The notes under the pieces were generated by a model. It had not been told where the DNA came from. It ran no database searches and was given only the letters and a program-made list of their open reading frames with translations. Of a stretch of 64,000 bases of DNA, positions 45,170 through 54,823 are shown one piece after another. This DNA comes from Bacillus sp. FJAT-49736 (GTDB lineage: Bacteria > Bacillota > Bacilli > Bacillales > Bacillaceae_C): positions 577,562 through 641,561 of the forward strand of contig NZ_JAGYPI010000002.1 of the NCBI RefSeq assembly GCF_018343615.1, read 5' to 3'. Every line of letters starts with the position of its first letter. Within the stretch, counting starts at the first letter, position 1. The position numbers were made by a program, and so were the translations under genes.

Positions 45170-45817
45170 TTAATATAGATCCTCTGCTGGAAGAATCCCC
45201 AGACTTTTTGCTTTTTTGATCGCCTCTACCCTTGAATTAACACACAGCTTTTGGAAAAGCTCCGTTAAGCTATATTCCAAAGAACGCTGACTAATTAATA
45301 ATGTTTTGGATATCTCTTTATTGCTATGTCCTTTTGCCAATTCTCTAAGGAGATTTTCTTCCTTTTTACTGATTATTGCCGATTCATTCCCCTCTTCCCT
45401 TTTCACAACAATCTCTTGGCGCCTTAGTTGCTTTAATAGCTGCATTGGGATAATGGCCTCTTTTCTGGCAGCACATCGGATAGCTTGAATTAACTGCTCT
45501 CTCGTTGAAGTCTTGGCAATAAAACCAGAGACACCCGATTCCATAAGTAAATTAAAGTGCGGTGCAATATCAAATCCGGAATAAATCAGAATAATAGCAT
45601 CCGGAACAAGCCCGATAACTTGCTTCGCCAAATCTGCCCCATTAATATTAGGCATATAGAGATCAAATAAAATCACATCAAAATGATGAAGACGAACTAA
45701 ATCTGAAACACAATATACATCAGTCTCAATTGTTACATTCATATCAGACTCTGATTCTATTAACATCTTTGTTCCTTCAACTACTGAGCGATGATCATCC
45801 ACTAGTAATATTTCCAT
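45170..45817 (-). CDS. ComA-like NarL/LuxR response regulator
   Basis: A 215-residue regulator. The receiver domain has LLVDDH near the start and the phospho-acceptor Asp in FDLYMPNING; the C-terminal LuxR-type helix-turn-helix has LLRELAKGHSNKEISKTLLISQRSLEYSLTELFQKL. The SxEYSLTxxFxKLxVxSRxEA pattern and the start VDDH-xxVxEGTK resemble ComA of B. subtilis closely. No comX/comQ or srf genes are nearby. It overlaps the kinase gene by 23 nt, so both form one module. ATG after AAGGGG. Confidence 0.87.
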   Translation of the reverse strand: MEILLVDDHRSVVEGTKMLIESESDMNVTIETDVYCVSDLVRLHHFDVILFDLYMPNINGADLAKQVIGLVPDAIILIYSGFDIAPHFNLLMESGVSGFIAKTSTREQLIQAIRCAARKEAIIPMQLLKQLRRQEIVVKREEGNESAIISKKEENLLRELAKGHSNKEISKTLLISQRSLEYSLTELFQKLCVNSRVEAIKKAKSLGILPAEDLY

Positions 45818-47993
45818 TGTAATCCCCTTTTTGCTTTATAGTGGCTGGAATATAAACATCTACATGAAAACCTTTATGCGGAGCAGAATTCATATACATA
45901 TCCCCCTCTAAACTCAGAACCCGATTTTCAATACCAGCTAAGCCCATATGGCTAAATGAGCCTTCCATCAGTGACAAATCTGCCCCTACTCCGTTATCTC
46001 TATAACAAAAATGAATCTTATCTTTATAATATCCAAGTTTCATCGTTACCTTCGATGCCCTAGAATGCTTAGATGCATTATTCAAAAGCTCTTGGACGAT
46101 TCTGTAAAGCCCTAGTATCTGGTCTTCATTTAGCTCCATTTTTTCTTCACTAGCTAAAAACTCAATCTCATAATTGGAGAACATTCTAGCGTAGGAAAAC
46201 AGACCCTTTAGGGATTCCACCAACCCCATTTTAAGAAGAAATGGTGGTCTCAGTTCATTGCAGGTAATGCGAATTTGATGGATGGCATCCAGTAATCCTT
46301 CTTCAATTTGAAATAGCTCTCCCTTAATATCTCCACTGAACAGAGAAGATGAACGCAAGGATTCAAGCTTTCGGTACCAAATAATTAAATCCTGCAAGAC
46401 AGAATCATGTAAATCACTTGATAATGATGCCCTTTCCTTCTCGGATAGTCTAAATAATAGACGGAGCATCCATTTTGGCGTCTCGTTACCCGCTACCATC
46501 TCTTCCATACGATTCATTAAGTCCTCCATTAACTGCAGGTTATCATAAAGAATGGTGACATAATGGATTGACGTTTCTAGCCATTCCTTCTCCATTTTAT
46601 GCAACGTTTGGTTTAATTCAATTCTTATATAGACCTGATTTTCTTTCTCACCTATTTTCAACCACATTTCATTCAAATTTCTGAAAATAGGTTTTTCATA
46701 TCTTGGCACTTCCTCTATAGACACATCGTCCACTGGTAAAACATTTTTTACGACTTCCACAAGCCGATTTTCTAATTCCGTAACTTTCATCACATTTGAT
46801 AGATCATTTGAAAAGCGATTAATGGTTTGCTGAAGGAATTTATATCTCTTTTGGCTATAAATTAATTCCTGCTCTTCCTTTTTTCGATTCGTAATATCCT
46901 TGACAATACCATGTACTCCATTTAGCTCTCCAAAAAGAAAGATTGGCACGAAAGTTATATTAACCATTCGCAACCCTTGTCCAAATCGGGATATACGACA
47001 TTCTACATCCCTAGGTTCTTTCGTTTTCATGACCTCTGATAGAATTTCATAGACAGGAATATGATCCTCATCAAATATCAGACCAATAAAACAACGGTCT
47101 GGCAAATTATTTATTTTGATGCCTGTAATCTTTTCGAAGGAATGATTTGCATTTACAAAATTCCCTTTTAAATCGATAGAAAAAACACCGTCTAAATTGT
47201 TTTCAAATAATGATTTATATCTTTGTTCGTTTTCCTCTATGGCCAACTCGGAGCGCTTCTTTTCGGTAATATCGAGCAGAATTCCGTCCAATCTTTCAAT
47301 CTCTCCGTTGCTATCCAGAAACGGATGAATCATCATTCTGGCCCATCTTATTTCATTTTCACGATGGATAAACCGAATGATTTTGTTTACAGGAATACCC
47401 AGATCCAGGGTGTTCTTTGCCTCTCCCATTAGCATATCATTGTCATCTGGATGGATATGATCATGTATCCGAATCGGATTATTAATTATTTCACTTCTGG
47501 GGATTCCCGTTATTTTTTCAATACTTTCCGAGCAAAATGAGTATTGAGTAAAATCTTTATCACCGGACATAACCGCTGCATTTACCCCTTGAAGTATATT
47601 TTCCAGTAATTGTTCCGACTTTTTTCGTTCTGTAATGTCCCGTACTACTGCAACCACGTATTTAACCTCACCGCAGTCGTCCAAAACTGGATTTACACGT
47701 GTTTCGACAAATAGTTGGAAACCATGTGCGTGAAGTATACGGTATTCAAGGTCTACTGATGTTTTTGTTTGAATAACTTGTTGGTATAAAAGTCGAACAC
47801 GTTCCTGATCCTCGGGGTGAATCCCATCAAATGCATCCATACCTTGGTATTGTTCGACACTATACCCTAGAGTTGATTCAATAGAAGGAGATACATATTG
47901 TACGATTGCCTCATTATCTACCAATACGATGATATCTAATGTGTTATCTGCCACTATTTTGTATATCTCATACTCTTTTTGAACATCCTCCAC
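45795..47993 (-). CDS. soluble multi-PAS sensor histidine kinase (HisKA_3)
   Basis: A cytoplasmic kinase of about 732 residues without membrane helices. Three PAS domains are clear (near 10-125, 135-250 and 255-375; each ends in DITE/DITN-type PAC segments). The dimerisation/phosphotransfer helix carries LSSDLHDSVLQDL with the phospho-His, and the ATPase domain has NNASKHS and GVGADL. It pairs with the ComA-like regulator. The start is uncertain: GTG 47993 has AAGGGAG 11 nt upstream; a GTG four codons earlier touches the binding site. The signal is unknown. Confidence 0.87.
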   Translation of the reverse strand: MEDVQKEYEIYKIVADNTLDIIVLVDNEAIVQYVSPSIESTLGYSVEQYQGMDAFDGIHPEDQERVRLLYQQVIQTKTSVDLEYRILHAHGFQLFVETRVNPVLDDCGEVKYVVAVVRDITERKKSEQLLENILQGVNAAVMSGDKDFTQYSFCSESIEKITGIPRSEIINNPIRIHDHIHPDDNDMLMGEAKNTLDLGIPVNKIIRFIHRENEIRWARMMIHPFLDSNGEIERLDGILLDITEKKRSELAIEENEQRYKSLFENNLDGVFSIDLKGNFVNANHSFEKITGIKINNLPDRCFIGLIFDEDHIPVYEILSEVMKTKEPRDVECRISRFGQGLRMVNITFVPIFLFGELNGVHGIVKDITNRKKEEQELIYSQKRYKFLQQTINRFSNDLSNVMKVTELENRLVEVVKNVLPVDDVSIEEVPRYEKPIFRNLNEMWLKIGEKENQVYIRIELNQTLHKMEKEWLETSIHYVTILYDNLQLMEDLMNRMEEMVAGNETPKWMLRLLFRLSEKERASLSSDLHDSVLQDLIIWYRKLESLRSSSLFSGDIKGELFQIEEGLLDAIHQIRITCNELRPPFLLKMGLVESLKGLFSYARMFSNYEIEFLASEEKMELNEDQILGLYRIVQELLNNASKHSRASKVTMKLGYYKDKIHFCYRDNGVGADLSLMEGSFSHMGLAGIENRVLSLEGDMYMNSAPHKGFHVDVYIPATIKQKGDYNGNITSG

Positions 47994-48181
47994 TTGACCA
48001 CACACTCCCTTCTAATTCTTGTTTATTTTCCATACATTTAATGATTATTATATAGAAGCTACCAAGCATGCACCACGCAAAAAAATGGCGAATGTCCGCA
48101 AGACTTTGCTCCTTGTTAAACCTTTTCGAGTGGAATTAATGTTAAAAGGTTTTATTCAAATGAAAATAGAACACTAAAAAA

Positions 48182-48203
48182 ACCGGGCATAAAAAATCCC
48201 GGT
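48182..48203 (-). terminator. intrinsic terminator of the DUF4097 gene
   Basis: Stem ACCGGG/CCCGGT with a 10-nt loop and T7 on the minus strand, adjoining the stop codon. Confidence 0.85.
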
Positions 48204-49061
48204 CTAATAAATCGTGGCCATCCCGCTGGAAACTTTCACATAAATTTTGTTCTTGCCACTTCCATATGAACCTCTTATGTTTTTTCCGCTTCTAGATTCA
48301 TCCTTCAGAGGAATCTTACAAGAAATTATCCCACTTCCTACATTTCCATCCAGACTAAAATCAGCATCCTCCGGTAAATCTAGCTTTAAAATACCTGAGC
48401 TCATTTTAATGTCAATTGGATCATCTAACTGGTCGAATTGGGCTTTAAGTTTTCCAGATGATAGCCTTGCATTTAATTGTCCTTGATAGTGATTTAGATC
48501 TACAATTCCAGAGCTCATCTTAATATTTGCCTTGTCTGCCTTTAAATAATGGAATTGGGCATTTCCAGATGACCCCTTATGCTTAAAGGATTGTACGCTT
48601 AAATTTTTCAATTCCACAAGTCCAGATGTCATATCAATGGATAGATCCTTTAAATTCATCGGATGCCTCTTCGATGATCCCGAAAAATGGAATCTTCCAG
48701 AGCCTACGTTAACAGCCATTTTTTCATTAAAATTCTTAGGTATATAAATCTTTAGCTTTTTCTTATCCCAAAAGTTGAAACCCCCAAGCCAACTACGCTC
48801 TAAGGATACTTTGACAATATCACCGTTTTTTGTTACCTTCACCTTTCCTCTTCCGCTATAATTTGCCTTTACATCTTTACGATTTTCTGGAATAACCGTA
48901 ACATCTGCTGCAGATGCATTTATAGCAATCATATCAATATTTTCCATGGACGCAGCCTGTGTCCCATTATTACCGAATGGCAACCAAGAAACCTTTTGCA
49001 GGCTAGATCCGATGATATAAAAACAAACAAGTACAGCTAAAAACATCAGTAGTTTTTTCAT
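48204..49061 (-). CDS. LiaG-like DUF4097 beta-repeat envelope protein
   Basis: A 285-residue protein with one N-terminal membrane helix (about 4-22) and an extracellular beta-helix-like domain formed by repeats of the type IKMSSGIVDL / LSSGKLKA / IKMSSGILKL. It resembles LiaG of the Lia cell-envelope stress operon, but liaIH, liaF, liaS and liaR are absent here, so only the family is claimed. Start ATG 49061; AAAGGAG is 12 nt upstream, and an ATG eight codons earlier is possible. Confidence 0.8.
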   Translation of the reverse strand: MKKLLMFLAVLVCFYIIGSSLQKVSWLPFGNNGTQAASMENIDMIAINASAADVTVIPENRKDVKANYSGRGKVKVTKNGDIVKVSLERSWLGGFNFWDKKKLKIYIPKNFNEKMAVNVGSGRFHFSGSSKRHPMNLKDLSIDMTSGLVELKNLSVQSFKHKGSSGNAQFHYLKADKANIKMSSGIVDLNHYQGQLNARLSSGKLKAQFDQLDDPIDIKMSSGILKLDLPEDADFSLDGNVGSGIISCKIPLKDESRSGKNIRGSYGSGKNKIYVKVSSGMATIY

Positions 49062-49171
49062 AATAGCTCTTTTCTCCTTTATCATTCTCTTGACTATTAT
49101 GTTAAATGAGAAACTGTCTTCTTACCATGCACTATAGCTCTAAATATTTCTAAGACCAGAGTCTTAAAAAC

Positions 49172-49207
49172 AAAACCCCATCTCTTCCTTTAAGAAGACG
49201 GGGTTTT
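49172..49207 (-). terminator. terminator overlapping the yesN-type stop
   Basis: AAAACCCC and GGGGTTTT pair, with an inner TCTTC/GAAGA stem; the TAA stop of the regulator lies in the loop region, so the 5' arm is coding sequence. TTTTGTTTTT follows on the minus strand. Confidence 0.85.
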
Positions 49208-50728
49208 AGTACTCCTGTAGGAAGTTGGAGCTACACCTGTTTTCTTTTTAAAGACACGGCTGAAATAATTCGGGTCCTTGTAGCCCACGTTGAAGCAGAT
49301 TTCCTTTAAGCTTTTGTTCGTGTTCAGCATTTCTTTTTTTGCCTGCTCAATACGAAGGTCCGTTACGTAATCAATGAAGTTCACCCCATACTTTTCTTTA
49401 AATAATTTACTGAAATGATATGGGCTGAGCTCCACATACTCAGCAACTTCCTCTAAAGTAATGTTTTTATTAAAGTGTTCCATAATATACTCTCTGGCTT
49501 TTAAAAGGTATCCCTTCATATGACTGCTTCTCCAAGCCTGAACAAGCTCTGTACATTCGAATACATATTGCCTCGTCATTTCCATTATTTTATCATAAGC
49601 ATAATGCTGTGGAATCGACATAGGAGTAAATTGAATTCCCAAATCATACATTGCCCTGGAAACAATAATCACCAGCTCCTCGAGCATCCTTTCTGCTTTT
49701 TGTCCCGGTTGTGACTCTAATTCGCTAATATAACACTCATATGCTTGAAGTACTTGGTGACGATCCCCCATTTTGATGCAATCAATCAGCTCCTTCTCTT
49801 TTTCCAGTGGTAAGTTTCCCTCACTCCGTGCATCTGACGGAAAAGCATATGAAGTGGCAGATTGAAGTTTTCGCTGTTCTAGTGCTAATAATGCCTCATG
49901 ATAGGAGGTAGGCAGCTCTTCGATAGTTTGAAACGGCAATCCCATTCCTGCAAACAATGATATTTTTGAATCATTAAGTACTGCAAGAACATTTCTAATA
50001 AGCTTTATCGCCTGTGATTTCATACGACTTTTTTCTTGAATAGTATTAAATAAAATCAAAACTGGGATTTTATTTTCTGCGATTGGCCCCATTACACATT
50101 CGCTTTTTGTTTTTAACAGTTCCTTAAGCCTCTCATATACAAACTGCTTCTTTTGTCTAGTTACGGGAATGTCCTTCTCTGTAATGGAAAATATAACGAT
50201 AATTCCCGACCTAACCTCAATTCTAAGCAGCTCGCTCCATGCCTCAAAGCTAATATGATCATTTAGAATGGAAGAAAGCCATTCCGTCTCCATTACCGAA
50301 AGGGCACGACTCAGACTTTCCTTCAATGTTTGCTGCTCCGCTTGAAGACTTCTTTCTTCTTCAATTTCCTGCCTTACTCTCGATAAAGCAGCAAGCACCT
50401 CAATTTGCTTGCTTGGCTTTAAAAGATATTCCTTTACTCCTTGCTGCATGACCTCTTTTGCATATTCAAAGGTATTAAATGCGGAGACCATAATAAATTT
50501 GATATGCTTATGCTTTTTGCGAATTTCCCTAACAGCTTCTACACCATCAATGCCAGGCATTTTGATATCCATCATCATGATATCCGGAGTAAGCTGGTCA
50601 GCCAGGTCTATCGCCATACGTCCGTTAGCCGCTTCCCCCACTACTTTTACTTCGGGCATTTCCTTTTGAATCATTTTGGTTAAAGCCTTTCTTTCCAGCA
50701 TTTCATCATCCACAATGACTAAGCGCAT
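49190..50728 (-). CDS. YesN-type AraC response regulator
   Basis: A 512-residue regulator. The receiver domain (1-120) has VDDE and phospho-acceptor Asp in MMDIKMPG; a long middle part (130-400) links to an AraC-type double helix-turn-helix (about 405-505) with FNKNITLEEVAEYVELSPYHFSKLFKEKYG and VGYKDPNYFSRVFKKKTG. It is the output of the sensor set encoded just upstream (binding protein, kinase), with only 2 nt between the kinase stop and its ATG. The target is not evident; no sugar-transport gene is adjacent. Confidence 0.9.
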   Translation of the reverse strand: MRLVIVDDEMLERKALTKMIQKEMPEVKVVGEAANGRMAIDLADQLTPDIMMMDIKMPGIDGVEAVREIRKKHKHIKFIMVSAFNTFEYAKEVMQQGVKEYLLKPSKQIEVLAALSRVRQEIEEERSLQAEQQTLKESLSRALSVMETEWLSSILNDHISFEAWSELLRIEVRSGIIVIFSITEKDIPVTRQKKQFVYERLKELLKTKSECVMGPIAENKIPVLILFNTIQEKSRMKSQAIKLIRNVLAVLNDSKISLFAGMGLPFQTIEELPTSYHEALLALEQRKLQSATSYAFPSDARSEGNLPLEKEKELIDCIKMGDRHQVLQAYECYISELESQPGQKAERMLEELVIIVSRAMYDLGIQFTPMSIPQHYAYDKIMEMTRQYVFECTELVQAWRSSHMKGYLLKAREYIMEHFNKNITLEEVAEYVELSPYHFSKLFKEKYGVNFIDYVTDLRIEQAKKEMLNTNKSLKEICFNVGYKDPNYFSRVFKKKTGVAPTSYRSTKTPSS

Positions 50729-50730
50729 GA

Positions 50731-52170
50731 TTATACCCCCTTGATTTTAAAACGAAAAGTAGTGCCTCTACCTTTTTCTGATTCAATTTCCACAATATCC
50801 TTTTGTTGATAAAAAAGCTGCAGACGCTTAATAACGTTTATCACTCCAATCCCTGTGGAATGCCCGGACCGTTTGTGAAGCTCGTTTGATTGAATTTCAC
50901 TATCGTTTACGTAATTTAGTAATCTTGCTTTTGTCTCTTCCTCCATACCTAAACCGTCATCTGTCACCTCAATGAAAATCTGCTCTCCCTTTTTAAAGAT
51001 GGAAAGAGTAATCGTCCCTCCCTCCTCCTTCGACTCCACCCCATGAATAAAGGCATTTTCCACAATCGGTTGGAGAGTAAGCCTTGGTATAGGTACGTTC
51101 ATACAGCTTTCATCAATATGTGTAAAAAAAGTAATCCGATCCCCAAATCGTGTTTGCTGTATGTAAAAGTATTCCTTCACCACATTTATTTCATCTTTTA
51201 AAGTGGATGGTTTATCAATATTTTCTAGATTATATCTTAATAGTGTAGAAACCGATTCTATTAATCTAGTCGTTTCCGGCGCCTCTTCTAAATAGGCCAT
51301 TTTGGCAATGTTATTTAATGTATTGAATAAAAAATGGGGATTTATTTGATTTTGCAGGTTCTTCAGCTCCAGCTCTTTTAAAAGCTTATCCAATTCTGAT
51401 TTATCCTTTATTTCATTTACCAAGTCAATGATATTTTTCCGCATTTGGTTAAAGGTTTCTGTTAATAGCTTCAATTCATCCTTACTGGTTACCTGAATAT
51501 CCTCTCCGGTCAAATGTCCTGCGGATATTTCTTTAGCGGCAAGGGAAAGACGCTTAATTGGATTCGTAATTCCACCAGATATGCGGATAGCTAAGATTGT
51601 ACATAATATAAACACGGCACTTAAGAATAAGACTGCTGTGATTCGATAATAATAATTTCGTTTTGCCATTTGGCTGTAAAAATGCTGATAGGAAGTTAAT
51701 TCTTGGTTGATCAATGACATGGTGGTTTCCTGAATGTACCCAGAGATATCCGTTGCTTCATTAAAGTAGGCGGAGTACTGGTTAATATCACTATCCTGGA
51801 ATGCCCGAATTGCAATATAACTATCATCCAAAAAGCTTTCCAGCATATTTTCATAGTTGGTTAACACTACATAATTCGATTTATTCTCAATTTCACTGCT
51901 AAGCCTTTTCTTATTTATTCTTAGCTGTGTATTTGTTTCATTGAAATCCCTCAAATAAACGGGATCCTTTTCCACAATATACGCATTCATTTTTTCTACA
52001 AGAATATTGGTCTGCTGAGAAATTTCATTTAATAATAAAAAGCGTTGAAAGCTTTTGTCATATTCACGCATTATTGTTTCACTGCTGCTATATAAGTAAA
52101 AAGCAACACCGTTGACGAGTAAAACGAGAATAATGAAGTATAAAATTAACTTTGTCCGAATTCGAATCAT
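50731..52170 (-). CDS. YesM-type sensor histidine kinase
   Basis: A 479-residue membrane kinase. Helices near 8-28 and 172-194 enclose an extracytoplasmic sensor; HAMP follows (TNPIKRLSLAA). The His_kinase domain has LQNQINPHFLFNTLNNIA, with phospho-His in NPHFLFN, and the ATPase motifs PIVENAFIHG and DDGLGM. The ATG overlaps the stop of the sugar-binding gene by 4 nt (ATGA), indicating tight coupling. Confidence 0.92.
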   Translation of the reverse strand: MIRIRTKLILYFIILVLLVNGVAFYLYSSSETIMREYDKSFQRFLLLNEISQQTNILVEKMNAYIVEKDPVYLRDFNETNTQLRINKKRLSSEIENKSNYVVLTNYENMLESFLDDSYIAIRAFQDSDINQYSAYFNEATDISGYIQETTMSLINQELTSYQHFYSQMAKRNYYYRITAVLFLSAVFILCTILAIRISGGITNPIKRLSLAAKEISAGHLTGEDIQVTSKDELKLLTETFNQMRKNIIDLVNEIKDKSELDKLLKELELKNLQNQINPHFLFNTLNNIAKMAYLEEAPETTRLIESVSTLLRYNLENIDKPSTLKDEINVVKEYFYIQQTRFGDRITFFTHIDESCMNVPIPRLTLQPIVENAFIHGVESKEEGGTITLSIFKKGEQIFIEVTDDGLGMEEETKARLLNYVNDSEIQSNELHKRSGHSTGIGVINVIKRLQLFYQQKDIVEIESEKGRGTTFRFKIKGV

Positions 52171-53171
52171 TCCAATGTCCTCTTTTGCTGTTCCATAATG
52201 GCAGTCGGCAAATCGCTTTTATGAATGACTCGAGTTTCTGTATAGTTTATTTTTATCGTACGTTTTCCTTCCTCGATTTCAACCATCATTTCCACTGCTT
52301 TATATCCCATTTCATAGGGCTTCTGCATAACAGTCGCATCAATGACACCCTTTTCTATATCATTAATGGTATCTTCGATTGTATCGAAGGCGATAATGTA
52401 CATGGAGTCCTGCCTATTTAAATGCTCGACTGTTTGGGCAATTCCGATTCCGTCCAAGGCGCTTGTGCCAAAGAATGCATTTGTTTCCGGATGCTCCGTA
52501 ATAATTTTATTCGCCTTTTCCGCTGCTCTTATTCTCGTAATTTTAGATTCTTCGATAGCTATAATCTTCACTCGCTTTTCCTTTCGGATGGCATCTTTAA
52601 ATCCTTTCACACGAAGTTGCTGATGGCTAGCTTGAAAACTGCCTGTTATGATGGCGACATTAATTTTCCCCTTCGTATCAGCAACCAATGCCTTTCCTGC
52701 TATAAAACCGGAATAATAATTATCCGAGCCAATGTAAGCCCTGCGATTGCTGGATGGTGCATCTGTATCAACGGTTATCACAGGTATCCCCTTATTCTCT
52801 AGATTATTAATAACCGGGGAAAATTGCTGATCATTGTACCCTTGTGTTAAAATGCCATCGACCCTCGAGGCGCCCGCTATTTTCAGTTCTTTTAAATGCT
52901 CATCAATATTAGATTGCTTCGGGCCTTTATACTCTAGTAATACGTGGTGCTTTTTAGCAGCTGCCTTTGCACCTTTCTCTACCAATCTCCAATAATCATT
53001 ATCCATTTCCTCCGGAACAAGAACAAAATGATATTTGTAGGATGGAATTGTTCCAGCATTTGTTTTCTTACTAACCTCGTTCATCTTAGAAGCATATAGC
53101 ACAGCTGCAGAAAACAACCCTATAAAGAGAATGAAACCGATTACATATAAAAGTTTTGACCAGCGAATCAC
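52167..53171 (-). CDS. membrane-anchored sugar-binding sensor protein
   Basis: A 334-residue protein with an N-terminal helix (about 7-27) and a periplasmic-binding-protein type 1 domain (RbsB/LacI fold): FVLVPEEMDNDYWRLVEKGAKAAA, VDGILTQGYNDQ, GIPVITVDTDAPSS, YIGSDNYYSGFIAG. There is no lipobox, so it stays anchored by its helix. Translational coupling to YesM and YesN kinase/regulator genes suggests that it is the sensing subunit, as XylFII is for LytS/YesN in clostridia. The ligand is probably a sugar. GTG at 53171. Confidence 0.85.
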   Translation of the reverse strand: MIRWSKLLYVIGFILFIGLFSAAVLYASKMNEVSKKTNAGTIPSYKYHFVLVPEEMDNDYWRLVEKGAKAAAKKHHVLLEYKGPKQSNIDEHLKELKIAGASRVDGILTQGYNDQQFSPVINNLENKGIPVITVDTDAPSSNRRAYIGSDNYYSGFIAGKALVADTKGKINVAIITGSFQASHQQLRVKGFKDAIRKEKRVKIIAIEESKITRIRAAEKANKIITEHPETNAFFGTSALDGIGIAQTVEHLNRQDSMYIIAFDTIEDTINDIEKGVIDATVMQKPYEMGYKAVEMMVEIEEGKRTIKINYTETRVIHKSDLPTAIMEQQKRTLE

Positions 53172-53256
53172 GAGCTTTCCCCCTTACTTATGACTATCTT
53201 AACATGGGAAATATTAGATATGGTATTAATAACTTGCGGAAGATTATAAATCTTCT

Positions 53257-53286
53257 TTGAAATTAACTCTTTAATTATCATATAAT
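53257..53286 (+). promoter_or_regulatory. sigma-A promoter of the SRPBCC gene
   Basis: TTGAAA (53257-53262), 18-bp spacer, perfect TATAAT (53281-53286), 27 nt before the start codon. Confidence 0.75.
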
Positions 53287-53313
53287 CAAATTAAAAAGCT
53301 TTAGGAGGAAAAA

Positions 53314-53772
53314 ATGGCTAAACCCTCATTTATCTATGTAACTTACATCGCATCCACACCCGAACAAGTTTGGGATGCATTAACAACCGGAGAAACAACT
53401 GAAAAGTATTTTTTTGGAAGAAAAGTGGTATCGAATTGGAAGGAAGGATCGGATGTTACCTATTTGCGAGAAAATGATGAATTAGATGTGTTTGGCAAGG
53501 TTCTCATCAGTAAACCCTATGATAAGCTGGCATTTACATGGTTCCATGCGGATGAAAAACCGATGCGAAAAGAGCCTTCCATTGTTACTTTTGAGCTTCA
53601 GCCATTAGAAGGTACGGTTAAGCTAACCTTAAAACATGAACATATTTCTGATGGAGATATAATAGAGGAAGAAAGTACCTTCGCAGGACTTAATAATGGC
53701 TGGCCAGCGATTCTATCCAATCTAAAAAGCCTGCTTGAAACGGGAAAAACACTGCCGGCAGTCGTTGTTTAA
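53314..53772 (+). CDS. SRPBCC/AHSA1-domain protein
   Basis: A 152-residue single-domain protein of the START-like (Bet v1) fold: IYVTYIASTPEQVWDALTTGETTEKYFFG at the front and GGL-like NNGWPAILSNLKSLLETG at the end. Such proteins have a hydrophobic cavity and often sit beside an ArsR regulator; none is present here. Function unknown. ATG at 53314 five nt after TTAGGAGG. Confidence 0.88.
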   Translation: MAKPSFIYVTYIASTPEQVWDALTTGETTEKYFFGRKVVSNWKEGSDVTYLRENDELDVFGKVLISKPYDKLAFTWFHADEKPMRKEPSIVTFELQPLEGTVKLTLKHEHISDGDIIEEESTFAGLNNGWPAILSNLKSLLETGKTLPAVVV

Positions 53773-53890
53773 TCTTGATGCTAGGCACCACATCCGTGTA
53801 AATGTAATCTTTTATGTTTCGCAAACAGTTTATACGAAGATATTGAGAAGTATTTAGAATAATAGAGATAATTTAAAAGGTGATGATACC

Positions 53891-54790
53891 ATGGCATTCA
53901 AAACAGCAGAGGGCGAGAAACTTTTTCTTCAAGCGTATGACAATAATTTGAATCGTTGGCCCATACCCTACGAATCATTTTATATTTCGACAAGCTACGG
54001 TGATACCCATGTCATTACAGCAGGTGATAAGGGGCTTCCGCCTCTCATTATGTTGCATGGTGCAGGAATGGGCTCTACTATTTGGTATAAAAACGTGGAA
54101 GCGTTGAGCAAAATTCGACGCGTCTATGCTGTAGAAGCGATTGGGGACATAAATAAAAGCGAGCCCATCCGTTCAATAAGTAATCGAGAAGATATGGGAA
54201 AATGGATGAGTGAGATATTAGATCATATGGAAATAGAAAAAACAGATTTCCTCGGCCATTCTGCGGGTGGATATATGACCTTGAATATTGCTACTTGCAT
54301 ACAAAGCAGAGTGAAAAAGCTCGTTCTATTAGCACCCGCAGCTTCATTTGTTCCCTTTCACAAACAATTTTTCTTGCGCTTAGCTTTAATCAATGCAATC
54401 CGTCGGAAAGGTTTCATACGAAGGGTTTTTTGCCATTGGTTTATTGCAAAAGGAAATATCATAGAAGACGATATCTTTGATCAATTCATCTATGGGGTGC
54501 TACATTATAAGTGGAAAGTATCGCCGATTATTCCTAAGGTGATTCCAGCTGAAAAACTAAAGACTATAGAGGTTCCTACTCTTTTATTAATGGGTGACAA
54601 GGAAGTTATATACAATCCTAATCGGGCAATAGTCCAGGCTAAAGCAAGCATCCCTCACATTGAAACGGTGATGTTACCTAATACAAGTCACTGCTTATTT
54701 ATCGAAGATGCTGAAAAAGCAAACGATTTGGTTATAGATTTTTTACATAAGGAAGCTGTGAACACTGAACTGCCTCACCAAATTTCGTAG
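53891..54790 (+). CDS. alpha/beta hydrolase
   Basis: A 299-residue hydrolase: oxyanion loop MLHGAGMGSTIW, nucleophile Ser in LGHSAGGYM, Asp region LLMGDKEVIYNP and His in NTSHCLFIEDAEK. It resembles the YxkA/CarE-type esterases of Bacillus; the substrate is unknown. ATG at 53891 after AAGGTGATG. A terminator follows 14 nt after its stop. Confidence 0.86.
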   Translation: MAFKTAEGEKLFLQAYDNNLNRWPIPYESFYISTSYGDTHVITAGDKGLPPLIMLHGAGMGSTIWYKNVEALSKIRRVYAVEAIGDINKSEPIRSISNREDMGKWMSEILDHMEIEKTDFLGHSAGGYMTLNIATCIQSRVKKLVLLAPAASFVPFHKQFFLRLALINAIRRKGFIRRVFCHWFIAKGNIIEDDIFDQFIYGVLHYKWKVSPIIPKVIPAEKLKTIEVPTLLLMGDKEVIYNPNRAIVQAKASIPHIETVMLPNTSHCLFIEDAEKANDLVIDFLHKEAVNTELPHQIS

Positions 54791-54803
54791 CAGTATTTTA
54801 ATT

Positions 54804-54823
54804 AAGGTTGCTGAGGCAGCCTT
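54804..54823 (+). terminator. intrinsic terminator of the hydrolase gene
   Basis: Eight-bp stem AAGGTTGC/GCAGCCTT (one G-U), 4-nt loop, T-rich tail. The gap that follows (54824-55094) shows only a GCGCCTGGCACC word and no gene. Confidence 0.75.
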
